From Flavobacteriales bacterium UBA7430 (GTDB lineage: Bacteria > Bacteroidota > Bacteroidia > Flavobacteriales > UBA7430), in NCBI GenBank assembly GCA_002478765.1, contig DLQO01000028.1, forward strand, positions 1 to 37,258: a DNA stretch of 37,258 nt, written 5' to 3'. Each line of letters begins with the position of its first letter. Position 1 is the first letter of the stretch. The notes under the pieces are model-generated. The model worked only from the letters and a program-made list of their open reading frames with translations. It had not been told where the DNA came from and did not search any database. Made by a program: the position numbers and the translations under genes. Positions 26,626 through 35,042 of the stretch are shown piece after piece.

Positions 26626-27971
26626 AGTTTGAATTAACAAAGAAATTTCTCCGTGAAATTACCGAAAAACTCGATCGCCAAGAATACCAGCAAGTAAAAA
26701 AAGAGTTGTCGGAATTACACAATGTAGACATCGCCGAATTGATTGATGAACTCGATGATGCTTCCGGAAAGGTTTTGTTTGAACTTTTTGAAGACGAGGA
26801 CTCTGCTGAAATCTTAGTAGAGCTCGATGAAGAGAGTCGAGAAACCCTTTTAGAAGATTTATCCTCGCAAAAAATTGCCGAAGACCTCATCGAAAATTTA
26901 GATTCAGATGATGCAGCTGATATTATTGCCGACTTACCTTCTCAAAAAAAGGTAGAAGTCCTATCACACATTGAAGACATTGATCATGCCAGTGACATTG
27001 TTGATCTTTTAGGTTATCCGGAGAATACTGCTGGAGGTTTGATGGCAAAAGAATTGATTCGGGTGAATGAAAAATGGTCTGTACTCCGATGTGTTCGAGA
27101 GATGCGTAAACAAGCCGAAGAAGTCGATAAAGTTTATGCCATTTATGTTGTAGATGATCACGATGTTTTACTTGGGACTCTATCACTAAAAAAGCTCCTA
27201 ATCACGCCAGAAAAAAATCTCATCAAAAAGGTTTACAACGAAAAAGTAATTTCTGTAAAAGCCAATTTTGATGATGAAGAAGTGGCCAACATTATGGATA
27301 AATACGACCTGGTTGTTCTTCCTGTGGTCGATGACCTTAGCCGGCTCATCGGACGTATTACGATTGACGATGTCGTTGATGTGATGAAAGAAGAAGCGAT
27401 GGAAGATTACAACAAGGCCTCAGGTATTAGTGAGCAAGTAGATTCGTCCGACAGCATTGCAACACTCACGCGTGCACGATTGCCCTGGCTTCTCATCGGA
27501 TTAGTCGGAGGTATTTTAGGGGCCCAAGTGATGGGGATATTTGACATCCAAAGCCATATAGAATTAGCCTTCTTCATCCCTTTAATAGCGGCAATGGGCG
27601 GTAATGTAGGTGTGCAATCTGCAGCCATCATCGTTCAAGGTTTGGCGAGCAATAGCTTGGGGATGGACACCATCAGTCAGCGATTAGTCAAGGAGCTGGG
27701 TGTAGCGCTTTTGAACGGGCTCATCTGTTCAAGTCTTATCATGCTGATTACGTTGATGATCGGTTACCCAAGCTCCATCTCTTTTACGGTTAGTATTTCC
27801 CTGATGGCAGTCATTATTTTCGCCGCACTCTTTGGAACTTTTGTCCCCCTGATTTTAGATCGATATAAAATTGATCCCGCCTTAGCTACAGGGCCTTTTA
27901 TTACGACAGTAAACGATGTTTTGGGTCTCTTTATCTACTTCATGATCGGCAAACTCTTTTTAGATCTTTAA
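26622..27971 (+). CDS. mgtE: Magnesium transporter MgtE
   Basis: An inner-membrane Mg2+ channel gated by cytosolic Mg2+. The 449 residues show the standard order: an acidic superhelical N domain (about 15-130, with DLIENLDSDDAADIIADLP and a SHIEDIDHASDIVDLLGYPENTAGGLM transition), two CBS domains (about 135-255) and five membrane helices from LPWLLIGLVGGILGA on. The pore signature PLIAAMGGNVGVQS is present, with the NVG and Gln that line the path, and the helix GPFITTVNDVLGLFIYF contains the Asp of the Mg2+ filter. The start ATG overlaps the rsmA stop, so supply is coupled to rsmA. No Mg2+ riboswitch is expected inside such an overlap, and none is seen. Confidence 0.96.
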   Translation: MKFELTKKFLREITEKLDRQEYQQVKKELSELHNVDIAELIDELDDASGKVLFELFEDEDSAEILVELDEESRETLLEDLSSQKIAEDLIENLDSDDAADIIADLPSQKKVEVLSHIEDIDHASDIVDLLGYPENTAGGLMAKELIRVNEKWSVLRCVREMRKQAEEVDKVYAIYVVDDHDVLLGTLSLKKLLITPEKNLIKKVYNEKVISVKANFDDEEVANIMDKYDLVVLPVVDDLSRLIGRITIDDVVDVMKEEAMEDYNKASGISEQVDSSDSIATLTRARLPWLLIGLVGGILGAQVMGIFDIQSHIELAFFIPLIAAMGGNVGVQSAAIIVQGLASNSLGMDTISQRLVKELGVALLNGLICSSLIMLITLMIGYPSSISFTVSISLMAVIIFAALFGTFVPLILDRYKIDPALATGPFITTVNDVLGLFIYFMIGKLFLDL

Positions 27972-28029
27972 GTCATTTACCGTCTTCTAAATCTAATATT
28001 ATTCACTAGCTGGATTAAAAAAACGACAT

Positions 28030-28968
28030 ATGAAGGTATTATTTATTGACAGCGTTCACCCTATTCTTGAAGAGCGCCTCAAAATTATGGGATTCACATG
28101 CGTACATGATTACAACTCAAATCGAGAAGAAATCATGAAAAGACTACCTCATTTTGAAGGGCTTATCATTCGTTCAAGAATAAAAGTAGATGACGAATTT
28201 TTAAATGCTGGAAGCCATTTAAAATTTATTGCTCGATCAGGTGCAGGGCTAGAAAATATTGATCTAGCGGCCGCTGAAAAAAGAGGCATCCACTTGTTTT
28301 CAGCTCCCGAGGGAAATCGACAAGCTGTCGGAGAGCATTCATTGGGAATGATTTTATCCCTTTTCAATCGTCTTACACTTGCAGATCAAGAAATTCGTTC
28401 GGGTCAGTGGAAGAGAGAAGCGAACAGAGGCCTCGAACTCTCAGGTAAAACCATCGGTATTATCGGTTATGGGAATATGGGAAAAGCCTTTGCAAAGTGT
28501 CTTTCAGGATTTGATTGTGAGGTTTTAGCCCATAGCTTAGAGTCAAACATCTCAGACGACTGCGCCATAGAATCATCCCTAGAAAACATTCAAGACAAAG
28601 CTGACATCATCAGCTTTCATACACCTTATGACGAAAGCACACATCATTACCTTGACGAGTCCTTTGTGCAAAAGATGAAAAAACCTTTCTACGTCATCAA
28701 CACCGCACGCGGAAAAGTCGTCAAAACAAAGGCCTTGGTTGATGGGTTGAAATCAGACAAAATACTAGGAGCATGCTTGGATGTCTTGGAGTACGAAAAA
28801 GCCAGTTTCGAAAACCTTTTCGAAAACGAAATGCCCAAAGATTTCCATGACCTTATCCTCTCCTCAAAAGTTCTTTTGAGTCCTCATGTGGCAGGGTGGT
28901 CGACAGAGTCCTACGAGAAGCTCTCTTCTGTTTTGGCAGATAAAATTGAAAGAATTTATGAACTCTAA
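28030..28968 (+). CDS. D-isomer-specific 2-hydroxyacid dehydrogenase (phosphoglycerate dehydrogenase-like)
   Basis: An NAD(P)-dependent 2-hydroxyacid dehydrogenase of 312 residues, close to the catalytic core of SerA but without the C-terminal ACT domain. Visible features are IIRSRIKVDDEFL (substrate-site Arg), ARSGAGLENIDLAAAEKRGI, the dinucleotide motif GIIGYGNMGKAFAKCL near residue 143, NTARGKVV with the conserved Arg and LSPHVAGWS with the catalytic His. At the end of the second Rossmann strand, where NAD enzymes usually have Asp, the sequence is VLAHSLES, so cofactor choice is open. Possible substrates are 3-phosphoglycerate, glyoxylate or a related acid. No serC or serB gene is nearby, so the serine-synthesis role is not proven. 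Confidence 0.85.
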   Translation: MKVLFIDSVHPILEERLKIMGFTCVHDYNSNREEIMKRLPHFEGLIIRSRIKVDDEFLNAGSHLKFIARSGAGLENIDLAAAEKRGIHLFSAPEGNRQAVGEHSLGMILSLFNRLTLADQEIRSGQWKREANRGLELSGKTIGIIGYGNMGKAFAKCLSGFDCEVLAHSLESNISDDCAIESSLENIQDKADIISFHTPYDESTHHYLDESFVQKMKKPFYVINTARGKVVKTKALVDGLKSDKILGACLDVLEYEKASFENLFENEMPKDFHDLILSSKVLLSPHVAGWSTESYEKLSSVLADKIERIYEL

Positions 28969-29022
28969 AAGTCCCTCTGTTTCGATTTTACTATCAAGGC
29001 CTTTGGTTCGCTCAAAATCTGC

Positions 29023-30156
29023 TTACAACGTACCTCTGCGAGCTTGTTCAGCTTCAATAGATTCAAACAAAGCTTTGAAATTTCCTTTTCCAAAAGACTT
29101 CGCTCCTTTTCTTTGAATGATCTCAAAGAACATCGTTGGTCGATCTAAAACAGGCTTTGTAAAGATCTGAAGTAGATAGCCCTCCTCATCTCGATCTACT
29201 AAAATACCCAACTCCTTCAATATCAAAAGATTTTCATCAATCTCACCACAGCGCTCCAATACATTGTCGTAATAGCTCCCCGGAACCTGGAGAAATTCAA
29301 CGCCACGGGCTCTCATTTGGCTTACGGTTTCAATGATATCATTCGTGGCTACTGCAATGTGTTGACATCCCGGTCCCTTATAAAAATCAATGTACTCTTC
29401 AATTTGAGATCGTTTTGCTCCGTGAGCGGGTTCATTGATCGGAAATTTCACTCGACCGTTTCCATTGCTCATTACTTTACTCATCAAGGCAGTATATTGG
29501 GTCGAAATATCATGATCATCAAAGGTTAACAGATTCGCAAAACCCATGGTTTTGATGTAGAATTCAGTCCACGTATTCATCTCACCCCAATCGACATTCG
29601 CGACCATATGGTCGATGTACTTCAAGCCAACAGCATCCGGGTTAAACGTAGATGTCTGAGGAACAAACCCGGGTAAAAACACGCCGTGATAATTTTTGCG
29701 TTCCACAAAAACATGAACCGTATCCCCATAAGTGTGGATTCCGGAGCGAACCACCTCACCATATTCATCTTTTTCAACGGTAGGGTTTAAATAGGGTTTT
29801 GCACCTCGTCTGACCGTCTCTTCAAACGATTTTGTTGCATCATCTACCCACAGTGCAATAACCTTTACACCATCACCGTGCCGTTTAATATGCTCTGAAA
29901 TATGGCCGTCAGGCCCCATAGGACTTGTTAATACCAGACGTATTTTACCTTGCTGAAGTACGTACGATGTATGATTCTTAACACCCGTCTCTAAGCCTTG
30001 ATAAGCCATCGTCTGGAAACCCAAACAATTCTTATAATAAATTACAGCTTGCTTGGCATTACCCACATACAGCTCTATATAATCCGTCCCTAATAGGGGA
30101 AGAAAATCTTCAGCATCTGAAACTATTTTTTTCAATTCCATATCGTTATTAATCAT
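29023..30156 (-). CDS. hppD: 4-hydroxyphenylpyruvate dioxygenase
   Basis: An Fe(II) enzyme that turns 4-hydroxyphenylpyruvate into homogentisate in tyrosine breakdown. The 377-residue chain has two VOC (glyoxalase-like) halves. The iron ligands fall in the second: His183 in YIDHMVANV, His266 in GCQHIAVAT and Glu345 in FFEIIQRKG, followed by the conserved GAKSFGKGNFKALFESIE tail. This C-terminal helix closes the active site and is diagnostic. The start is ATG 30156 (MINNDMELKK); the internal ATG at 30141 is also possible. It lies 32 bases after hmgA on the same strand, so the two enzymes of consecutive steps are cotranscribed. It does not overlap the convergent dehydrogenase gene. Confidence 0.97.
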   Translation of the reverse strand: MINNDMELKKIVSDAEDFLPLLGTDYIELYVGNAKQAVIYYKNCLGFQTMAYQGLETGVKNHTSYVLQQGKIRLVLTSPMGPDGHISEHIKRHGDGVKVIALWVDDATKSFEETVRRGAKPYLNPTVEKDEYGEVVRSGIHTYGDTVHVFVERKNYHGVFLPGFVPQTSTFNPDAVGLKYIDHMVANVDWGEMNTWTEFYIKTMGFANLLTFDDHDISTQYTALMSKVMSNGNGRVKFPINEPAHGAKRSQIEEYIDFYKGPGCQHIAVATNDIIETVSQMRARGVEFLQVPGSYYDNVLERCGEIDENLLILKELGILVDRDEEGYLLQIFTKPVLDRPTMFFEIIQRKGAKSFGKGNFKALFESIEAEQARRGTL

Positions 30157-30188
30157 CTATTCTATTTTTAAAACTTTTACCGCTCAAT

Positions 30189-31343
30189 TCAAATCCAAGA
30201 CTTGTAATAATCCTTTTGGGCTATTGCTAAAGCATCACGAGTCAAGCTCAAAGGTTTGAAGGCATCAATCATAACAGCCAATTCATGGGTTTCCTTTTGC
30301 CCCAGGCTTCGTTCCATAGCTCCAGGGTGAGGCCCGTGCGGAATGCCTGATGGATGTAAAGTCAAATCGCCCTGCTGGATCTGATTTCTACTCATAAAGT
30401 CTCCAGCGACATAATACAACACCTCATCAGAATTCAAGTTGCTGTGATGATAAGGGGCCGGAACCCCTTGAGGGTGATAATCATACAATCTTGGGCAAAA
30501 AGAACAAATAACTAAGCCTTTGGACTGAAAGGTTTGATGTATCGGAGGAGGCATGTGCACCCGACCCGTAATCGGCTCAAAATCGTGTATTGAAAAAGCA
30601 TAAGGAAAATTGTACCCATCCCAACCCACTATGTTAAATGGGTGTGTTGCATAATTAAATTGATGAATCGTGTTGTGGCTTTTTATTTTAATCAAAAAAT
30701 CGCCCCTTTCATCAACACATTCGAGACGTTTGGGGACCCTGAAGTCTCTCTCACAAAAGGGAGCATGCTCCATGAGTTGTCCAAAATTATTTCTGTAGCG
30801 GCTCGGAGTGTAAATGGGTTCCGATGACTCTACGACCAATAACCGATTGTCCTCCGTCTCAAAGTCAATTTGATAAATTACGCCTCTCGGAATAATCAAG
30901 TAATCGCCATTAGAAAAACTGAGATTCCCCATCATGGTTCTGAGGGTTCCAAGACCCCTGTGGATGAAAATAACTTCATCTGCTGCTGCATTCTTGAAGA
31001 AATACGAAACGAGAGAGGTCTTCGGTGAAGCCAATGAGATGGTGCAGTCCTGATTGAACAAAACAGGAACTCTACTCTCCAAATAATCGTTGATGGCAGG
31101 TATGTCAAATCCTTTTAGTCGTTGAGACTTCAAACCCTCACCTTGAACCCTTTCTGGTTTTACATTTATAGATTCAAGAATCTCCTTAACCTGAGTGGGG
31201 CGATTTACATGATACAACAAGGAAGCAAGTCCGGAGAAACCCTCCGTTCCGAATAACTGTTCGTAATGATATCCACCGTCGTTTTTCTTAAAGACGGTAT
31301 GACGTTTTTGGGGAATATGTCCCAATTTAGAGTAGAACGGCAT
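30189..31343 (-). CDS. hmgA: Homogentisate 1,2-dioxygenase
   Basis: Opens the ring of homogentisate to maleylacetoacetate, the step after HppD in tyrosine breakdown. The 384 residues form a cupin-type fold; EVIFIHRGLGTLRTMMGNLSF and YLIIPRGVIYQ lie in the first half, and the iron-site region is in the second: APYHHSNLNSDEVLYYVAGDF, with candidate His and Glu ligands, then LTLHPSGIPHGPHPG with further His. The protein is shorter than proteobacterial homologues (about 430), matching what I recall for the Bacteroidota form. A fumarylacetoacetase gene is not in this window, so the pathway is completed elsewhere. It is transcribed first, with hppD behind it. Confidence 0.93.
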   Translation of the reverse strand: MPFYSKLGHIPQKRHTVFKKNDGGYHYEQLFGTEGFSGLASLLYHVNRPTQVKEILESINVKPERVQGEGLKSQRLKGFDIPAINDYLESRVPVLFNQDCTISLASPKTSLVSYFFKNAAADEVIFIHRGLGTLRTMMGNLSFSNGDYLIIPRGVIYQIDFETEDNRLLVVESSEPIYTPSRYRNNFGQLMEHAPFCERDFRVPKRLECVDERGDFLIKIKSHNTIHQFNYATHPFNIVGWDGYNFPYAFSIHDFEPITGRVHMPPPIHQTFQSKGLVICSFCPRLYDYHPQGVPAPYHHSNLNSDEVLYYVAGDFMSRNQIQQGDLTLHPSGIPHGPHPGAMERSLGQKETHELAVMIDAFKPLSLTRDALAIAQKDYYKSWI

Positions 31344-31388
31344 AATCTATGTTTATGCAATCCTAGAGAGGCAGAGTAAATTCTATTA

Positions 31389-31396
31389 CAAATATA
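31389..31396 (-). promoter_or_regulatory. Candidate hmgA-hppD -7 promoter element
   Basis: The minus strand reads TATATTTG, an exact TAnnTTTG match about 45 bases ahead of the hmgA ATG. No clear TTG is placed at -33. The same octamer occurs facing the other way in front of tdh in the same 218-base gap. Confidence 0.38.
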
Positions 31397-31524
31397 GAAG
31401 ATTTCTACCACATACTACCTAGATCTTATAAAATGAGATTGGGGCAAATAGGTCTGTATTAACCCGAAGTGTATCAAAGCTATTAAGAGGCTTGAATAGA
31501 GTTATTACAAGTGGCCCAAATTTG

Positions 31525-31532
31525 TATATTTG
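31525..31532 (+). promoter_or_regulatory. Candidate tdh -7 promoter element
   Basis: TATATTTG matches the TAnnTTTG consensus and sits 29 bases before the tdh ATG, consistent with a short leader. A -33 TTG at suitable spacing is missing. The remainder of the 218-base hmgA/tdh gap shows no gene or strong hairpin. Confidence 0.38.
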
Positions 31533-31561
31533 TAGAATTGATATTAAAATGAATGTAATAA

Positions 31562-32515
31562 ATGATTAAAGATAGAATTCTAGTAATAGGGGCTTCAGGC
31601 CAAATTGGTACCGAATTGGTCATAAATTTAAGATCCATGTATGGACATGCAAATGTGATAGCATCTGATGTAAAGAACGCAACAGATGAAATAATGAATT
31701 CAGGGCCCTATGAGGTGCTTGATGTCATGGACAACTCTCGTTTGCAAGGCGTTGTAAAAAAGTACAACATCACACAGATCTATCTGTTGGCTGCGCTTTT
31801 ATCTGCGACAGCTGAAAAAAATATTGAATTGGGTTGGGCTTTAAACATGCGCTCCCTGTCTCATGTACTCGATTTAGCACGCTTTGGAAGCGTCAAAAAA
31901 GTGTATTGGCCAAGTTCAATCGCTGTTTTTGGTCGTACAACACCGCGGCTAAACACTTCACAACACACCATCATGGAACCTAATACCGTTTATGGTATAT
32001 CAAAACAAGCAGGCGAACGCTGGTGTGAGTATTACCATCGTAAATTTGGTGTAGATGTACGCAGCTTAAGATATCCCGGACTGGTAAGCTGGAAAACAAA
32101 ACCCGGAGGTGGAACCACAGATTATGCCATTCACGTGTTCCATAAAGCATTAGAAGATGGAGAATACGAATCTTTTCTATCTGAAGATACTACGCTTCCT
32201 ATGATGTATATGCCAGATGCCGTGCGCGCAACGATAGAGCTCATGGAGGCTCCGTCAGAAAATGTGAAAATTCGATCCTCATACAATGTCTCAGGAATTA
32301 GTTTCAATCCAAAAGAAATAGCTCAGTCCATCAAGAAATACATCCCTGAGTTTAAAATCACATACAAAACCGATGAACGTCAAGAGATTGCGAATACTTG
32401 GCCTAAATCAATAGACGACTCTGAAGCTCAAGAAAATTGGGGTTGGAGACATCAATATGACCTAGATGCTTTGACCAAAGACATGCTTCTTAATTTAAAG
32501 AACCAATACAATTAA
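31562..32515 (+). CDS. tdh: L-threonine 3-dehydrogenase, SDR type
   Basis: Oxidises L-threonine to 2-amino-3-oxobutyrate with NAD+, which is then split to glycine and acetyl-CoA. The protein (317 residues) belongs to the extended short-chain dehydrogenases: GASGQIGTELV (residues 10-20) binds NAD, Tyr144 and Lys148 in VYGISKQAG are the catalytic pair, and VYWPSSIAVFG supplies Ser. The SDR type is known from psychrophilic Flavobacterium and differs from the zinc-dependent MDR type of E. coli. The YPGLVSWKTKPGGGTTDYA block is typical of this subgroup. A general NAD-dependent epimerase is the less likely alternative. It is separated from cysS by 18 bases; no kbl gene is seen here. Confidence 0.9.
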   Translation: MIKDRILVIGASGQIGTELVINLRSMYGHANVIASDVKNATDEIMNSGPYEVLDVMDNSRLQGVVKKYNITQIYLLAALLSATAEKNIELGWALNMRSLSHVLDLARFGSVKKVYWPSSIAVFGRTTPRLNTSQHTIMEPNTVYGISKQAGERWCEYYHRKFGVDVRSLRYPGLVSWKTKPGGGTTDYAIHVFHKALEDGEYESFLSEDTTLPMMYMPDAVRATIELMEAPSENVKIRSSYNVSGISFNPKEIAQSIKKYIPEFKITYKTDERQEIANTWPKSIDDSEAQENWGWRHQYDLDALTKDMLLNLKNQYN

Positions 32516-32533
32516 AACAAACGCCCCCAAACC

Positions 32534-33997
32534 ATGCAAGACCTAAAACTATACAACTCCTTAAATAGAAAAAAGGAAGCCTTTATACCTATAACAAAAG
32601 ACAGAGTTGGCATGTACGTTTGCGGACCCACCGTATACGGTGATGCCCATCTGGGTCATGCAAGACCCGGAATTACCTTTGATATCGTGTTCAGGTACTT
32701 ACAACATCTAGGCTACAAAACTCGATACGTACGCAACATTACCGATGTAGGTCATTTGGTCAATGACGCAGATGCTGGTGAGGATAAGATTGCTAAAAAA
32801 GCACGTTTGGAAGAATTGGAACCTATGGAAGTCGTTGCCCATTACACCCGCAACTACCATCGCGACATGAAGATGTTGAATACCTTGCCTCCAAGTATTG
32901 AACCTACCGCTACAGGGCACATCATCGAGCAAATCGAAATGATTCAAAAGATTCTAAAAAATGGATACGCCTATGAAGTAAACGGAAATGTGTACTTCGA
33001 TGTGGTGAAATATGATAAAGATCATACCTACGGGAAACTATCGGGGAGAAACATTGACGACATGATTTCAAATACCCGCGAGTTGGACGGTCAATCGGAA
33101 AAAAGAAACCCTGTAGACTTTGCCCTTTGGAAAAAGGCAGCACCAGAGCACATCATGAGATGGCCATCGCCATGGTCGGATGGGTTTCCAGGCTGGCACT
33201 TGGAGTGTTCCGCGATGAGTACCAAATATTTGGGTAAGCGTTTCGACATCCACGGCGGAGGAATGGATCTCGTCTTTCCGCATCACGAAGCTGAAATTGC
33301 ACAATCTTGTGCTAGCGATGGGCACGATGCGGTGAACTACTGGATGCACAACAACATGATTACCATCAATGGACAAAAGATGGGAAAATCGCTCGGTAAT
33401 TTTATCACTTTAAGCGAATTCTTTGATGGATCACACAAAAATTTAGAGCAAGCATACAGCCCGATGACCATCCGCTTCTTTATTCTTCAAGCGCATTATC
33501 GATCAACTGTTGATTTCTCCAACGAAGCTCTTAAAGGTGCTGAAAAAGGGATGACCAAGTTGATGAATGCTATAGATACACTAGAAAGCATCGAAACATC
33601 AAACGAATCGAGTATGGACGTTGAGGCTTACAAAGCAAAGTTCTACGAAGCCATCAATGATGATTTCAACACACCTATTCTGATTGCACACCTGTTTGAT
33701 GTGGTTAAACAAATCAACTCTATGGCAGCAGGTAACGGAAGTTTAAGCGAAACTTCAAAAAAGGATTTAATTCAGTTGATGTCTGACTTCTGCTTCGACA
33801 TTTTGGGTCTGAAAAAAATTGAATCAGCTTCACAAAATGGCATGACTGATGACGTGATGGAAGTTGTTTTGAACCTACGAAAATTGGCAAAAGACAACAA
33901 AGATTGGACGACTGCAGATCTAATTCGCGATGAACTCGCTAAACTAAATATAACCGTAACAGACTCGAAAGATGGAGCGAGCTGGTCTAAAAAATAA
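32534..33997 (+). CDS. cysS: Cysteinyl-tRNA synthetase
   Basis: Class I synthetase for tRNA-Cys. The 487 residues begin [14 protein letters not shown] and carry Cys30 in YVCGPTVYG, a zinc ligand, then the HIGH-type motif HLGH (39-42). Other zinc ligands are in WHLECSAMS and the [11 protein letters not shown] block. The KMSKS loop is the variant KMGKSLGNF. The DALR-like helical C-terminus includes the DFNTPI signature and [18 protein letters not shown]. Length is usual. It sits between tdh and the M28 lipoprotein gene, 18 and 9 bases away, so the three may be one transcript despite unrelated roles. Confidence 0.97.
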   Translation: MQDLKLYNSLNRKKEAFIPITKDRVGMYVCGPTVYGDAHLGHARPGITFDIVFRYLQHLGYKTRYVRNITDVGHLVNDADAGEDKIAKKARLEELEPMEVVAHYTRNYHRDMKMLNTLPPSIEPTATGHIIEQIEMIQKILKNGYAYEVNGNVYFDVVKYDKDHTYGKLSGRNIDDMISNTRELDGQSEKRNPVDFALWKKAAPEHIMRWPSPWSDGFPGWHLECSAMSTKYLGKRFDIHGGGMDLVFPHHEAEIAQSCASDGHDAVNYWMHNNMITINGQKMGKSLGNFITLSEFFDGSHKNLEQAYSPMTIRFFILQAHYRSTVDFSNEALKGAEKGMTKLMNAIDTLESIETSNESSMDVEAYKAKFYEAINDDFNTPILIAHLFDVVKQINSMAAGNGSLSETSKKDLIQLMSDFCFDILGLKKIESASQNGMTDDVMEVVLNLRKLAKDNKDWTTADLIRDELAKLNITVTDSKDGASWSKK

Positions 33998-34006
33998 GGT
34001 CACAAA

Positions 34007-34990
34007 ATGATGAAAAACCTTTTTACGTTCTTACTGGTTTGCTTGTTGTGGAGTTGTGGAAACGAATCTGAAGTAAAAAAGAAATTGCCCACACCTAAAA
34101 AGGGGGTAGAGGTGCCTTCTTTCAATGAAGATTCAGCCTATACTTACATCGCAAAACAAGTGGCTTTTGGACCTAGAGTTCCCAATTCAAAAGAACACGA
34201 AGCTTGTGGTTTCTACTTGATTGAAACCTTAAAAGGATTCTGTGACACCCTCATCGTACAAGAATCTCAATTGACGGCTTTCGACGGAAATGTTTTGAGG
34301 GCTAAAAACATCATCGGCTCCTTTAAGCCGGATCGAGCAAAGCGCGTCATGTTGTGTGCGCATTGGGATACAAGACCTTTCGCAGATCAAGACGTAACCG
34401 ATAAAAACAAACCCATTGATGGTGCAAATGATGGCGGTAGTGGCGTGGGCGTATTACTCGAAATTGCCCGACAATTCTCCATACAGAAACCCGATGTAGG
34501 GGTAGACATTATTCTTTTTGATGCAGAAGATTACGGTCAGCCTGATGAAAGCGAGTATCCGAGAATGGAACATTCCTATTGTTTGGGCTCTCAATACTGG
34601 GCACAAAACCTACATCGGCCAAACTACTTTGCGAAATTCGGTATTTTACTCGATATGGTAGGCGGTAAAGATGCGGTCTTTACACAAGAACAAGTATCGG
34701 TGGCTTACGCCCCACATGTACTGAAAAAAGTTTGGAATACAGCCTCTGAACTGGGTTATGGAAACCAATTCTCCTACGAAAAAACACATCCGATTACCGA
34801 CGATCACCTCTACATCAATGCGCTCGCACAAGGTAGAGTTCCTACCATCGACATTATTGAATACGACCGGAACTCCAAGAACAAGTTCTACAAGCATTGG
34901 CACACCCACGATGACAAGCTTGAACACATCGATAAAAACACGCTAAAGGTCGTAGGCCAAACGGTGATGCATGTCGTTTACAACGAATAA
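34007..34990 (+). CDS. M28-family glutaminyl-cyclase-like lipoprotein
   Basis: A zinc hydrolase-fold protein of 327 residues with a lipobox ending at Cys17 (LLWSC), so it should be anchored in the periplasm or outer membrane. The M28 residues are visible: HWDTRPFAD (zinc His and Asp), DGANDGGSGVG (bridging Asp), DAEDYGQ (acidic), LLDMVGG and late HPITDDHLYIN (His). The HWDTRP...IDGANDGGSG form is that of type II glutaminyl cyclases (PgQC-like), which turn N-terminal Gln into pyroglutamate, and not the aminopeptidases with several more ligands. An M28 aminopeptidase remains possible. It lies nine bases after cysS and is followed by a bidirectional terminator. The preferred start is ATG 34007, with 34010 as alternative. 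Confidence 0.8.
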   Translation: MMKNLFTFLLVCLLWSCGNESEVKKKLPTPKKGVEVPSFNEDSAYTYIAKQVAFGPRVPNSKEHEACGFYLIETLKGFCDTLIVQESQLTAFDGNVLRAKNIIGSFKPDRAKRVMLCAHWDTRPFADQDVTDKNKPIDGANDGGSGVGVLLEIARQFSIQKPDVGVDIILFDAEDYGQPDESEYPRMEHSYCLGSQYWAQNLHRPNYFAKFGILLDMVGGKDAVFTQEQVSVAYAPHVLKKVWNTASELGYGNQFSYEKTHPITDDHLYINALAQGRVPTIDIIEYDRNSKNKFYKHWHTHDDKLEHIDKNTLKVVGQTVMHVVYNE

Positions 34991-35020
34991 AAAAAGCCCT
35001 CGCAGTACGAGGGCTTTTTT
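34989..35020. terminator. Bidirectional rho-independent terminator
   Basis: The arms GCCCTCG (34996-35002) and CGAGGGC (35008-35014) form a perfect stem around the loop CAGTA. The stem extends through A/T pairs on both sides, with a T run after it on each strand. It lies between the convergent M28 and S46 genes and should serve both. Confidence 0.9.
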
Positions 35021-35042
35021 ATAATATTCAAAACCAATCGCA

